Assembly: GCF_900187445.1 (NCBI RefSeq)
Contig: NZ_FYEB01000005.1
Coordinates: 124,001 to 188,000 of the forward strand
From: Pseudomonas sp. Irchel s3b2
GTDB taxonomy: Bacteria; Pseudomonadota; Gammaproteobacteria; Pseudomonadales; Pseudomonadaceae
DNA length: 64,000 nucleotides
Direction: 5' to 3'
Under the pieces are notes generated by a model. It was given only the letters and a program-made list of their open reading frames with translations, was not told the DNA's origin and searched no databases. A program made the position numbers and the translations under genes. Every line of letters begins with the position of its first letter. The stretch's first letter is position 1. Of this stretch, positions 16,766 to 25,358 are shown one piece after another.

Positions 16766-17928
16766 GGCTCACCTACCGCTCGTTGCGGGGCCGGACTGGC
16801 GCAAGGTTGCTCGCCGGTTTCCATTAACAGTTGATCGACTGCGCTTGATAGCGCGTCGGACATCGAGCGGCCGTCGCGCAATGCCTGTTCCACCGCGTAC
16901 CGTTGCCTATCTGCGCTGGTCCCTTCGATCAGCATGCGCCGGGCCTGTTTGAAGACGTCTTGCACGCCCAGTTGCTGCGCGGTCTCGGCAAATGTCACTT
17001 GTGCCAGGGCCAGCCATTGCTCGACCGAGATTGTCGGTTCGTGGTCCTGGCCAATGAAGGTGCCATGAATGCCGTAACGCTTGGCGCGCCAGCGGTTTTC
17101 CTTGAGGATCCAGTAAGCCGTCCGGTTGAAGTTCGCCCCGGGCAGCGGCTGCGCGATGGCGTCAGCGACCATCAGGCGAAACAGCGAAGCGATGCACAGC
17201 GCATCGTCCAGCCGTGGGCAGGCGTCGGTAATGCGCAGCTCCAGCGTGGGAAATCGCGCGGCCGGGCGCACGCTCCACCAACAGTCGCTGGGCTGCCGGA
17301 TCGAGCCGGTGCGGGTCATCAGCGCGACGTAATCGTCGAACGCTTGCTGATCCTCGAAAAACTCTGGAATGCCCATGCGCGGCCACTCATCGCAGGCGAC
17401 CTGGCGATAGCTCATGAAACCGCTATCCGCTCCCTCCCAAAACGGTGACGAGGTGCTCAGCGCCAACAACAGCGGCACCCATGGCAAAACTTCGTTCATG
17501 ACCCGAATACGATCCAGATGACCGGGTACTTCAACGTGTACGTGCAGCCCGGACAACACACTGCGCCGGGCCACTCGCTGGTAGTCGTCGAACAGCTGAT
17601 GGAAATGCGCCTGATCCGTCGGTTGCTGAATCCGCCAATCCGCCAAAGGGTGACTACCGGCGCTGAGCAGGCCCAGGCCGAACGGCTGCAGAGCACGTCT
17701 CAGGGCACTGCGGGTGGTAGCCAGGTAGTCGGCGGCCTCCGGTAAGCTGCTGAAAACCGGTGAGGCGACTTCAATCTGCCCCTGGAACATTTCATAAGCG
17801 AAAGACTGACCCAGCGCCGCCCTGCATGCCTCGATCACCGGCACCGAGGGCTGCCCCGGCATACGCCGGGAAGCGAGATCGGTGAGGAAGTATTCTTCTT
17901 CAATGCCGAAGTTCGGGCGCCTGCTCAT
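16762..17928 (-). CDS. Carboxylate-amine ligase, YbdK / glutamate-cysteine ligase type 2 family
   Basis: The product is about 388 residues, starting MSRRPNFGIEEEYFLTD with the family signature GIEEEYF. Further family segments are GLHVHVEVP (about 134), MSYRQV and TLELRITDACP. Members have weak glutamate-cysteine ligase activity; the natural substrate is generally unknown. The ATG at 17928 lies 9 bases after GGGGG; an ATG at 17934 is the alternative. It overlaps the upstream methyltransferase gene and, by ATGA, the downstream ligD, so it is translationally coupled to both. Confidence 0.85.
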   Translation of the reverse strand: MSRRPNFGIEEEYFLTDLASRRMPGQPSVPVIEACRAALGQSFAYEMFQGQIEVASPVFSSLPEAADYLATTRSALRRALQPFGLGLLSAGSHPLADWRIQQPTDQAHFHQLFDDYQRVARRSVLSGLHVHVEVPGHLDRIRVMNEVLPWVPLLLALSTSSPFWEGADSGFMSYRQVACDEWPRMGIPEFFEDQQAFDDYVALMTRTGSIRQPSDCWWSVRPAARFPTLELRITDACPRLDDALCIASLFRLMVADAIAQPLPGANFNRTAYWILKENRWRAKRYGIHGTFIGQDHEPTISVEQWLALAQVTFAETAQQLGVQDVFKQARRMLIEGTSADRQRYAVEQALRDGRSMSDALSSAVDQLLMETGEQPCASPAPQRAVGEP

Positions 17929-18901
17929 CAACATTTTCCCCCGTGCCTGGGCCGAGACGCGTCACGGTCAGCGCGACGACGGCAATCCGCTCCACTCGTT
18001 TGTAACCTGGGGTCAACAACTCTTCACCGAACACATCGGGATCGAGCTCGCGATACGTCCAGCCGAACCCCGGTGCCTCCAAACGCGGAGCGAGGGCCTC
18101 CAGAAACGGGTCGCGGCCATCAACCATCGCCGCGCCGGTGTACAGCAACAACGAGCCGCCGGGCGCCAGCCGACCGAGTGCCTGTTCGACAATCCGCAGA
18201 GACAGCTCCGCGCCCAACGCGCCACCGCCATGCCGGTAAGTACGCTCGGCCGGGTCGGCCATGTAGGGTGGGTTGGCGACGATCAGATCAAAGTATCCGT
18301 CGACATCCTGCAGCACGTCGCTGGCCTCGACGCTGACGTTGGCTACTTCGGCGAGCGCGGCGTTGATGGCCGTCATGCGCAGCGCCGCCGGATTGATGTC
18401 CAGCGCCAACACCTCGGATTCGGGACGGGCGCGGGCAATCAGAATGGCACCGACACCGGCGCCGCAACCGATGTCCACGGCGCGCCTGATCGGGGCGAAA
18501 TGCTGGTGCAGATGGGCGTGAATCAGTTGGGCGAACCGATAAGTGTCGGGACCGAAGAACACTGAATCAGCGGCCTCCGTCGGAAAGGCCGAATGCACGA
18601 ACAGCAAGTCGTCGAGGCTGGACCAGCGCACCCGGCTTTTCAGCCGCCCGTTGCACTCATCCAGCACCTGCGCCTGTTGCAACTGGCGCTGTTCATCCGC
18701 GGACAACAGCCCTGGCTCAAACGGCCGCGACCAGCCAAAGACATCGCGCAGGGTCTCGGCCCGCCGGCCTTCGGCGCGGGTATTGACCCGCTGATGGGTC
18801 AGCGGCGTCGGCGTGATGAATCGGTAACCATCCGCCTGCAAACGGCGTCCCAGTTGCACCAACGCCAGGTCAGTGGCGGACAGCTGTTCTTCCAGACTCA
18901 T
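17900..18901 (-). CDS. Class I SAM-dependent methyltransferase (HemK-like NPPY motif)
   Basis: The product is 333 residues from the ATG at 18901, which follows GGGAGCAG; longer readings would extend into the preceding gene. The SAM-binding loop is AVDIGCGAGVGAILIAR, with LALDIN next. The catalytic-type motif is VANPPYMAD, as in N5-glutamine and N6-adenine methyltransferases. The first 130 residues form a separate domain. The substrate is unknown; a protein or nucleic-acid side-chain amide or amine is suggested by NPPY. It lies between the diiron protein and the YbdK-like ligase in one operon. Confidence 0.82.
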   Translation of the reverse strand: MSLEEQLSATDLALVQLGRRLQADGYRFITPTPLTHQRVNTRAEGRRAETLRDVFGWSRPFEPGLLSADEQRQLQQAQVLDECNGRLKSRVRWSSLDDLLFVHSAFPTEAADSVFFGPDTYRFAQLIHAHLHQHFAPIRRAVDIGCGAGVGAILIARARPESEVLALDINPAALRMTAINAALAEVANVSVEASDVLQDVDGYFDLIVANPPYMADPAERTYRHGGGALGAELSLRIVEQALGRLAPGGSLLLYTGAAMVDGRDPFLEALAPRLEAPGFGWTYRELDPDVFGEELLTPGYKRVERIAVVALTVTRLGPGTGENVDEQAPELRH

Positions 18902-18927
18902 AAACTGCTCCCGTTGATAAAGGTGTT

Positions 18928-20316
18928 CTAGAGAAGACTGGATTTGAGTTCGATAAACCGACGCGTCGCCAACAGACCGGCAGGATGGGAATGCCGATAG
19001 GGCGAGAGCCATGGCATCAACACCGACATCTGCTCGTGCTCGCTCAGACCGTTCAGCGCAGCTTGCAGGCGCTGGACATCCGAATCGCTGTCCGACACCG
19101 GCGTCTGCGCCATAACGCTGCTGCCGCGTCGTACCGCAGCGGCGGGATGCTCCGGTTTCCAGTCGCCAGCGATCCAGTCATGCAGCAACTGTTTTTCGTA
19201 GGGGCTGAATACGCCGAACATCGCCGCACCGGCGCCGTCGATCAATTGCCAGAAACGACTGGCTAGCGGGTCCTGATGGCGTTTGATCCAGCCTTTGTTT
19301 TCCATGGCCGCCAGCAAGCCTGGCAATTGCCCCGGTGAAGACAGCCATTGATTGACGGTCTTGCCTTCTAAGCGGCTGTAATCGGAATGCATGTGCTCGC
19401 CGAACGGGCGTTTGCGTTCAAGCATGCTCAGTACTTCACTGTCGAGGTCGAACGACTCGATGATCGCCCGGCTGCCCTGCCCTAGACCGTTGAGCCGATA
19501 GCCCAGCGCCACTCGACGCAAAAAGTCATCGCGATCGCCTTCCACCGGCAGCAATTGCAGCACCGATTGCACCGCCTTATGGGCATGCCCACTGCTGGCA
19601 TTGTCGATGGTCACGTGGAGCGTGAAGTAAAGGGGATCGATGCCCAGTTCGCTGAGTTCATAAGCACTGATCAACAAGTGCAGCGGCAGCAGTTCATAGC
19701 CGAGGTTGTAGCCGATCACTTCCGGCAAATACTCGTCGGCACAATAGCCGAGTGCCAGTTGAATCGCGCCTTGCAGGTAGCGCTCATCGGCAATCGCCGC
19801 GGTGTCTTGCAGGCCATGTTCGGCCAGCAATTTGCGGTAGATCACCACATGATTCTGCGCCGGATTGCCCTCGCCCAACTCTTCCAGATAGGTGCACAAC
19901 AGGCCGTCGAAACGCGGGTCGCGCCAGTGCCGCACCAGGCCATAAAGCCAGGCGCCATCCACCCGTTTGGTCGGGGCAACCGCCTGCAGGAAAAACAGTG
20001 CATGGGCCTTGTTGCTGAAGAACTGCCGCGCCCCGCCCGCCTTGCGCTGCTGAAGGTAATCGGCGTATTGCCGGGCCACGTCGACGCTGTGCTGTTCGAC
20101 CCAGTTTTGCAGAGCCGAGAGGTCCCGTGGCATTTGTTCAGGCAGGTTCGACGCTTGCTGCAATTGCGCTTGCAGAAAGCGCCCGGCTAGCGCGTGTTTT
20201 TGCGCGTCATTGTTATCGCTCAGCAACAATTGTTCGTAGAGCGACTTTACGCCGCCAGCGACAGTTATCGCGTGTTCGTGGGTAGGCCGGGATTCAAGTC
20301 GTGTCAGGGCAGTCAT
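18928..20316 (-). CDS. Iron-containing redox enzyme (heme-oxygenase-like diiron oxidase fold)
   Basis: The product is 462 residues, mostly helical. The C-terminal two thirds carry carboxylate/histidine patterns typical of heme-oxygenase-like diiron proteins: YLEELGEGNPAQNH (Glu and His), YELLPLHLLISAYELSELGIDP, and YFTLHVTIDNASSGHAHKA with Asp and His ligands. Known relatives desaturate, cleave or N-oxygenate amino-acid or fatty-acid substrates. The N-terminal 100 residues and the C-terminal segment from about 395 are outside the core. It is the first gene of the ligD operon. The substrate is unknown. Confidence 0.75.
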   Translation of the reverse strand: MTALTRLESRPTHEHAITVAGGVKSLYEQLLLSDNNDAQKHALAGRFLQAQLQQASNLPEQMPRDLSALQNWVEQHSVDVARQYADYLQQRKAGGARQFFSNKAHALFFLQAVAPTKRVDGAWLYGLVRHWRDPRFDGLLCTYLEELGEGNPAQNHVVIYRKLLAEHGLQDTAAIADERYLQGAIQLALGYCADEYLPEVIGYNLGYELLPLHLLISAYELSELGIDPLYFTLHVTIDNASSGHAHKAVQSVLQLLPVEGDRDDFLRRVALGYRLNGLGQGSRAIIESFDLDSEVLSMLERKRPFGEHMHSDYSRLEGKTVNQWLSSPGQLPGLLAAMENKGWIKRHQDPLASRFWQLIDGAGAAMFGVFSPYEKQLLHDWIAGDWKPEHPAAAVRRGSSVMAQTPVSDSDSDVQRLQAALNGLSEHEQMSVLMPWLSPYRHSHPAGLLATRRFIELKSSLL

Positions 20317-20491
20317 GAAATATTTTTCTCGCTCTGAGGCCAGTGGCAGGACGCTGGATCAGCACGTCTCTATCAGCAGAGCGGCAGGGTCGGAAAAAAA
20401 TTCCATTGGCGTTGAAATTGGCCGGACAGACGGGCCAGCGCCGCGGCACTTGCTCGCGGCGCAGTGAATATACTCAACGGATGGGGGATTC

Positions 20492-20974
20492 ATGCCTCGG
20501 AGAGCCATCATGCGAACGGTTCACGTCATCGAAGCCGGGAAAACGCCCGCGCCGGCCAAAGTTGTTGGAGAGACAATCACTATTCTTGCCGGCGGCGATC
20601 TAACCAAACCCTTTGAAGTGCACATCCAGGAAGGTGTGCAGGGTGGCGGGCCACCGCTGCATTTTCACCCTTGGGACGAAGCGTTCTATGTCATCGATGG
20701 GCAGGTTGAAGTGACCGTCGAAGGGCAATCCACCACCCTCTCAACCGGGGGTTATGTGCACATCCCCGCAGGGTCGATCCATGCTTACAAGAACATCAGC
20801 CCTACCGCGAAAATGATCGGCGTGGTTTCCGATCCACGCGGCGGTCAGTTATTTGCGGCGTTGGATCAGCTCAAAGTGCCCGAAGACCTGCCTCGGATAC
20901 TGGAGATATCTGAAGGCTTCGGCGTTACGTTTCTGCTGTCCTCACCCGACATTCCGCCAACTCCGTCTGGCTGA
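20492..20974 (+). CDS. Cupin domain protein
   Basis: The product is 160 residues, a single cupin with the classical first motif in PPLHFHPWDEAFYVIDGQVE (two His, one Glu) and the second in GGYVHIPAGSIHAYKN (His). It therefore probably binds one metal ion. An ATG at 20510 (MRTVHVIEAG) with GGAGAG 5 bases upstream is an equally good start, giving 154 residues. It stands alone, divergent from the diiron-protein operon. Function unknown. Confidence 0.78.
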   Translation: MPRRAIMRTVHVIEAGKTPAPAKVVGETITILAGGDLTKPFEVHIQEGVQGGGPPLHFHPWDEAFYVIDGQVEVTVEGQSTTLSTGGYVHIPAGSIHAYKNISPTAKMIGVVSDPRGGQLFAALDQLKVPEDLPRILEISEGFGVTFLLSSPDIPPTPSG

Positions 20975-21065
20975 CGTCATGGGTGCTGCCCTCGCCCTTC
21001 ACACTCCTGACAGAAACTGACACCGCCTCCTTTTATGCTGCGCCCACCTTGAATGGAGCAGCCCT

Positions 21066-21437
21066 ATGATCACTCCCCGTTATATTTTGCTTTTCGTGGA
21101 AAACCCCGCCGTCAGTGCGCGGTTCTATGAGTTTCTGCTGGAGCGCAAGCCCGTGGAAGAGTCGCCGACCTTTGCGCTATTTATCCTGGAGGGCGGCTAC
21201 AAACTGGGGCTCTGGTCACGGCATACCGCCGAACCGGCAGCGCAAGTGACGGGCGGTGGGACCGAGCTGGCGTTCCCGGTGGAGTCTGCCGAGCAGGTCG
21301 ATGCACTGTTTGCCGATTGGAGCGCGCTCGGGTTGACCATGGTGCAAGCGCCGACAGAGCTGGACTTCGGTCGCACTTTCGTCGCGCTTGACCCGGATAA
21401 CCATCGGTTGCGCGTGTTCCACCCCTCGCTGCGCTGA
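21066..21437 (+). CDS. VOC superfamily (glyoxalase/dioxygenase fold) protein
   Basis: The product is 123 residues, the length of one VOC unit of paired beta-alpha-beta-beta-beta modules: YILLFVENPAVSARFYEFLL at the start and FVALDPDNHRLRVFHP at the end. Residues suitable for metal binding are sparse, so it may be a binding or resistance protein rather than an enzyme. It has its own strong terminator 50 bases downstream. Function unknown. Confidence 0.78.
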   Translation: MITPRYILLFVENPAVSARFYEFLLERKPVEESPTFALFILEGGYKLGLWSRHTAEPAAQVTGGGTELAFPVESAEQVDALFADWSALGLTMVQAPTELDFGRTFVALDPDNHRLRVFHPSLR

Positions 21438-21486
21438 CACTCGTCCCGACATCGGTCAGGCACAGACGTGCCGCGCTCAATACGCG

Positions 21487-21513
21487 CCCCGGATATTTCC
21501 GGGGTATTTTTTT
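21487..21513 (+). terminator. Rho-independent terminator after the VOC gene
   Basis: A 7-bp perfect stem (CCCCGGA / TCCGGGG) with loop TATT is followed by TATTTTTTT. It is a strong intrinsic terminator that separates the VOC gene from pcs. Confidence 0.9.
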
Positions 21514-21649
21514 GTGCGGCGGCTAAGATTCAAGGGTGGTGAACCTTATTCCCAAAAATCCGGTCGATACCTGCAACCCGACCCGGTTTGCCGACGCCCT
21601 CAACAGGAGGGTGATCATTGGCTTGCTTCACTTTCTGGAGAACGCCCCC

Positions 21650-22372
21650 GTGATATCCGCCGTACACATTGCCAGGCTTAAAGCATGGGGTGCCCATGGT
21701 TTTACCGCCACTGGCGTGGTCACCGCCTTCCTCGCGACCCTCGCCTTGCTGGAGAACCAACCGACCAATTGCCTGCTGTGGCTAGGCGTGGCGCTGATCG
21801 TCGACGGTCTGGACGGCGCGCTGGCGCGCAAGGTGAATGTGCAGTCGGTGCTGCCGAGTTTCGACGGTTCGATCCTCGACCTGGTGATCGACTACCTGAC
21901 GTATGTGTTTATTCCGGCACTGTTCATTTACCGTTACATCCCGTTGCCGGACTACACCCTGCTGCTGACCGTGTCGCTGATCCTGGTGTCATCGCTGTTT
22001 TGTTTCTGCAACGTCAACATGAAGAGCAAGGACAACTACTTCCAGGGTTTCCCCGCCGCGTGGAACGTAGTTGCGCTGTGCCTGTACATCATCGACCCGT
22101 CGCCATGGATTACCTTGCTCACCGTCATCGGTCTGGCGCTGCTGACCGTGACCCGAATGAAATTCCTGCACCCGTTCCGCGTGCGCCGGTTCATGCCGAT
22201 CAACATTGCCGTAACGGCCATCTGGTTGCTGTGCAGCTTGTCGCTGGTGGTCAACCACCCGGTCATCAATCCGCTGGTGATGGGCCTGTGGCTGCTGATG
22301 TCGGCGTACTTCCTGGGGATCTGTTTCTGGCGCACAGCGTTGGAGTGGTTCGACAGCTCGCGGCTCAAATAG
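21650..22372 (+). CDS. pcs: Phosphatidylcholine synthase (CDP-alcohol phosphatidyltransferase family)
   Basis: The product is 240 residues from the GTG at 21650, preceded by TGGAG, which matches the usual length of bacterial Pcs (about 240). An in-frame extension upstream to 21536 is open but has no membrane or family character. The CDP-alcohol signature DGLDGALAR followed by FDGSILDLVIDY gives the DGxxGxxAR...GxxxDxxxD pattern with its metal-binding aspartates. About seven hydrophobic segments place it in the inner membrane. It condenses CDP-diacylglycerol with choline to make phosphatidylcholine directly. Confidence 0.88.
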   Translation: MISAVHIARLKAWGAHGFTATGVVTAFLATLALLENQPTNCLLWLGVALIVDGLDGALARKVNVQSVLPSFDGSILDLVIDYLTYVFIPALFIYRYIPLPDYTLLLTVSLILVSSLFCFCNVNMKSKDNYFQGFPAAWNVVALCLYIIDPSPWITLLTVIGLALLTVTRMKFLHPFRVRRFMPINIAVTAIWLLCSLSLVVNHPVINPLVMGLWLLMSAYFLGICFWRTALEWFDSSRLK

Positions 22373-22383
22373 GCACTGCGATC

Positions 22384-22770
22384 ATGCCCATCCACATTGT
22401 CCAACTCGGCTCACCCCGCACCGCGAATGAAGGCCTGCGCCTGGGCACGGTACGCCGCCCGCCTCGGGGCGTACCGAAGGCTGAATTTGCCAGCCGGGAT
22501 TTCTACGATGTGTGGCAACCGCTGCTGTCCCCCAGCCCCGAATTGGTGGCCGAAGCCAAAGCGGCTGAAGATGCCAAGGCCTGGGGAGCCTTCAAGCGCA
22601 AGTTCAAGGCCGAGATGAACCATCCCGCGCCCAGTCAGCTGCTCGATCTACTGGCTGCCCTCTCCCATCAAACATCACTGGCGGTGGGGTGTTATTGCGA
22701 GGACGAGGCACACTGCCACCGTTCCGTATTACGGGAATTGCTGGAAGCACGGGGCGCGAAAGTTGTTTAA
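22384..22770 (+). CDS. DUF488 family protein
   Basis: The product is 128 residues starting MPIHIVQLGSPRTANEGLRL, 11 bases after pcs. The C-terminal CYCEDEAHCHRSVLRELL has the cysteine/histidine cluster (CxCxxxxxCHR) that marks DUF488 proteins, a group of unknown biochemical function. The longer reading upstream overlaps pcs in another frame and is not credible. A REP pair follows the stop. Confidence 0.8.
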   Translation: MPIHIVQLGSPRTANEGLRLGTVRRPPRGVPKAEFASRDFYDVWQPLLSPSPELVAEAKAAEDAKAWGAFKRKFKAEMNHPAPSQLLDLLAALSHQTSLAVGCYCEDEAHCHRSVLRELLEARGAKVV

Positions 22771-22792
22771 ATCAAGTGAACACTACAAATCC

Positions 22793-22883
22793 CTGTAGGA
22801 GCGGGCTTGCCCGCGAAGAGGCCATCCCACTCAGCATCCATGTTGACTGACACACCGCCATCGCGAGCAGGCTCGCTCCCACA
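22793..22883. repeat. REP pair (REPIN-like)
   Basis: Two oppositely oriented REP palindromes (GGAGCGGGCTTGCCCGCGAA and CGCGAGCAGGCTCGCTCCCA) are separated by about 45 bases, between the DUF488 and Usp genes. Confidence 0.85.
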
Positions 22884-22983
22884 TTAAAACTCCGGCATGA
22901 CACCCATCGCATGAACCCCACGGACGAGAGACCGATCATGGTCAATAATTAAAGGATTGGGTGTATTGAACGGGAGGTTTGTC

Positions 22984-23910
22984 ATGTCTGGTCAAGCACG
23001 TTTCATGCTGGTCGCCTCGCCCCTGATGGAACACAGCCCCGCCTTCGACCGGGCCGCAGCACTGGCCAAGGCCGAGGATGCAGCCCTGCACATCGTGGCT
23101 TTCGACTATCTGGAGGGTCTGGCGACCGCCGGTTTGGTCAACGAAAAAGCCCTGGAACAGATGCGTCTGGGGTATGTCGAGCGCCACCACCAGTGGCTTG
23201 AGGAACAGGCCCGCCCCTTGCGCAAGATCGGTGTGCATGTCACCACCGAGGTGGTTTGGGTCGAAAATCCGCTGGAGGAAATCCTGACTCACCTCAAAGA
23301 GCAGCCAATGGATGTGCTGATCAAGGCGTTGGAACACCAATCACGGCTGTCGCGGCTGGTATTCACCCCCCTCGACGTGCATCTACTGCGCGAATGCCCG
23401 GTACCGCTGCACTTCGTCAGCCATGCCAAACATGCGTTGCCGCGCAAGATCGTTGCGGCGGTCGACCCCTTCCACAGTGATGATCAATACAAAAGCTTCA
23501 ACGACCGGATCCTGCACGAAGCGTCAAAACTGGCGAGTTCCTGCAATGCCGAGCTCGACGTGGTCTACGCCTATGACCTTTCGTCTATCAGCTCGGATGA
23601 GTTCAGCTTCGAAAACGGCTCGGCGTTTTTCGCTTCGGACAAGGCCAAGACCCTGTTCAATTTCCAGGAGGATGCCTTCAACGAATTGGCCGCCCGCAAC
23701 GGCATCGCCCCGGAGCAACGGCACATGCTGATGGGCAGCCCGACCAAGGTGCTGACTCGCTACGCCGATACCAATGATGTCGACGTGATTGTCATGGGCC
23801 GGGTCGGCCATCGCGGCATGGGCCGGTTGCTCGGCAGCACGGTGGAGCATCTGCTGTACAAAATGCCGTGCAGTGTGTGGGTTGTGTACACCGAGCGGCT
23901 GGATGAGTGA
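22984..23910 (+). CDS. Tandem-domain universal stress protein (UspE-like)
   Basis: The product is 308 residues from the ATG at 22984, preceded by CGGGAGG. It contains two Usp domains in tandem. The second ends with the ATP-binding signature VIVMGRVGHRGMGRLLGSTVEHLLY (GxxGxxxG...S pattern, about 270-297); the first lacks a clear version. Family members bind ATP or other adenylates and act in stress, stationary-phase and anaerobic survival. It is monocistronic and flanked by REP pairs on both sides. Confidence 0.9.
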   Translation: MSGQARFMLVASPLMEHSPAFDRAAALAKAEDAALHIVAFDYLEGLATAGLVNEKALEQMRLGYVERHHQWLEEQARPLRKIGVHVTTEVVWVENPLEEILTHLKEQPMDVLIKALEHQSRLSRLVFTPLDVHLLRECPVPLHFVSHAKHALPRKIVAAVDPFHSDDQYKSFNDRILHEASKLASSCNAELDVVYAYDLSSISSDEFSFENGSAFFASDKAKTLFNFQEDAFNELAARNGIAPEQRHMLMGSPTKVLTRYADTNDVDVIVMGRVGHRGMGRLLGSTVEHLLYKMPCSVWVVYTERLDE

Positions 23911-23940
23911 GGGGCGGGTCAAATTTTGCACATACCCCTT

Positions 23941-24030
23941 GTGGGAGCGAGCCTGCTCGCGATGGCGAACCTTCAGTCAACATGCATGTTGAATGTAAGA
24001 CCCTCATCGCGAGCAGGCTCGCTCCCACAA
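23941..24030. repeat. REP pair (REPIN-like)
   Basis: Inverted REP palindromes (GTGGGAGCGAGCCTGCTCGC and its complement) are about 45 bases apart, between the convergent Usp and methyltransferase genes. Confidence 0.85.
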
Positions 24031-24048
24031 GTGTTTTGCGTTTCCAAC

Positions 24049-24861
24049 TCAACGCCGGGTAATCACCACCTCCAGGTATTCACTCGGCACCACCAGCGAC
24101 CGCTCCCCCGCCCGGTTCAGGCGATTCAGCAGTTCGGTCAGGTCGTTTTCCAGGGCGGTGCCCCCTTCGGGTGGCAGGGTCGCAAAGGCCTTGTGAACCG
24201 GCCCATACCAGGTACGGAAGGTGTCGATCCAGTGCGCGGCCGAGCGATAGCGGAAATTGAACAACCGCCGTGTCACCTGGAGCTGGAAGTCGCGCTGGTC
24301 GAAGTGCGAGTTTAACCAGGCTTCGGTGCCCCAGTTCGAAGGCGGTTGAGCGCCCATCGGTGGCGGCATGTGGCGGCCCAGGATCTTGAACACCTGGCCG
24401 ATGTAGCCTTCAGGCGTCCAGTTCGCAAGCCCAATCCGCCCGCCAGGACGGCACACCCGCGCCAGTTCCGCTGCTGCCTTGGGTTGATCCGGCGTAAACA
24501 TCACGCCAAAGGTCGAAAGCACCGCATCGAAACTGGCGTCCTCGAACGGCAAGTCCTCGGCATCGGCCACCTGAAAAGTCACGTCCAGATGTTCCGCTCG
24601 TGCGCGGTCTTCGCCGCGTTCAAGCAGCTTGGCCACGTAGTCGGTGGACGTGACCTTGCAGCCCCGGCGTGCGGCTGCGAGCGTTGCGTTACCGTTGCCA
24701 GCGGCGACGTCCAGCACCTGCTCATCACAGAGCAGGTCGCAGGCTTCGGCCAGTTGTTCGCCGACGATCTGTAAAGTGGTGCCGATCACGGCGTAGTCGC
24801 CGCTGGCCCACGAGGCCATTTGACGGTTTTTCAGGGCAGTGAGGTCAATGGGGGTGCTCAT
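24049..24861 (-). CDS. Class I SAM-dependent methyltransferase (UbiE/Coq5-like)
   Basis: The product is 270 residues starting MSTPIDLTALKNRQMASWAS. The Rossmann SAM-binding motif is VLDVAAGNGNATLAAARRG (about 49-67), the acidic loop is TSTDYV, and later motifs are VADAEDLPFEDASFDAVLST and RVCRPGGRIGLANW. The pattern is that of small-molecule methyltransferases; the substrate is unknown. GGAG lies 9 bases before the ATG. The DUF4242 gene 37 bases upstream on the same strand is likely cotranscribed. Confidence 0.85.
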   Translation of the reverse strand: MSTPIDLTALKNRQMASWASGDYAVIGTTLQIVGEQLAEACDLLCDEQVLDVAAGNGNATLAAARRGCKVTSTDYVAKLLERGEDRARAEHLDVTFQVADAEDLPFEDASFDAVLSTFGVMFTPDQPKAAAELARVCRPGGRIGLANWTPEGYIGQVFKILGRHMPPPMGAQPPSNWGTEAWLNSHFDQRDFQLQVTRRLFNFRYRSAAHWIDTFRTWYGPVHKAFATLPPEGGTALENDLTELLNRLNRAGERSLVVPSEYLEVVITRR

Positions 24862-24898
24862 GAAGTCTGCTCCGTTGCGGGTTGGAACGCGTCCCGGC

Positions 24899-25171
24899 TT
24901 ACTCCGCCGTAGTGGGATCGATGATGTTCATGACCCGGGAAACGCTGTTGATGGGAAATTCACCCTTTTGGGCATGCTCCCTGATCAGTCCCTCGTTCGG
25001 CGCGATGTACACGCAGTAAATCTTGTCACCAGTGATATAACTCTCCAGCCACTGCACCTCGGGTCCCATCTCGCGCAATACATCGCAGGATTTTTGCGAG
25101 ATCGCTTTGAGCTCCTGTTGCGGCAGTGCGCCGGCGCCTGGAAGCTCGCGTTCAATAATGAATTTAGGCAT
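24899..25171 (-). CDS. DUF4242 family small protein
   Basis: The product is 90 residues, the usual DUF4242 length (ferredoxin-like alpha/beta fold; some members are annotated as nickel-binding). It begins MPKFIIERELPGAGAL and contains WLESYITGDKIYCVYIAPNE. AAGGAAG precedes the ATG. It is upstream of, and probably cotranscribed with, the methyltransferase. Biological role unknown. Confidence 0.78.
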   Translation of the reverse strand: MPKFIIERELPGAGALPQQELKAISQKSCDVLREMGPEVQWLESYITGDKIYCVYIAPNEGLIREHAQKGEFPINSVSRVMNIIDPTTAE

Positions 25172-25358
25172 GACAACTTCCTTTTCTTGAGGGTGATGAC
25201 AGGATCGGAGGTGATCCCGTCATCCACAAACTATCGCTCTCGGATACGCCGACGTCCTGCCGATCGTCCGGAGAATTCACGAAATATGGCATTCTCCGAT
25301 GCATGGTCGTCCATTTGTAACGCCGCCATAACAGGTTGGCTTGCTTCGCCGAAACGGA

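Noticed and set aside
15209..16834. A 541-codon plus-strand frame opposite ligD
   Set aside because: LigD motifs are unambiguous on the minus strand; the opposite frame has no recognisable domain.
14138..20316. A Ku gene beside ligD
   Set aside because: No Ku-like sequence is found in the operon or its flanks within the window.
21536..21649. A 38-residue N-terminal extension of Pcs
   Set aside because: The frame is open but has no ribosome site, and the GTG at 21650 with GGAG gives the normal family length.
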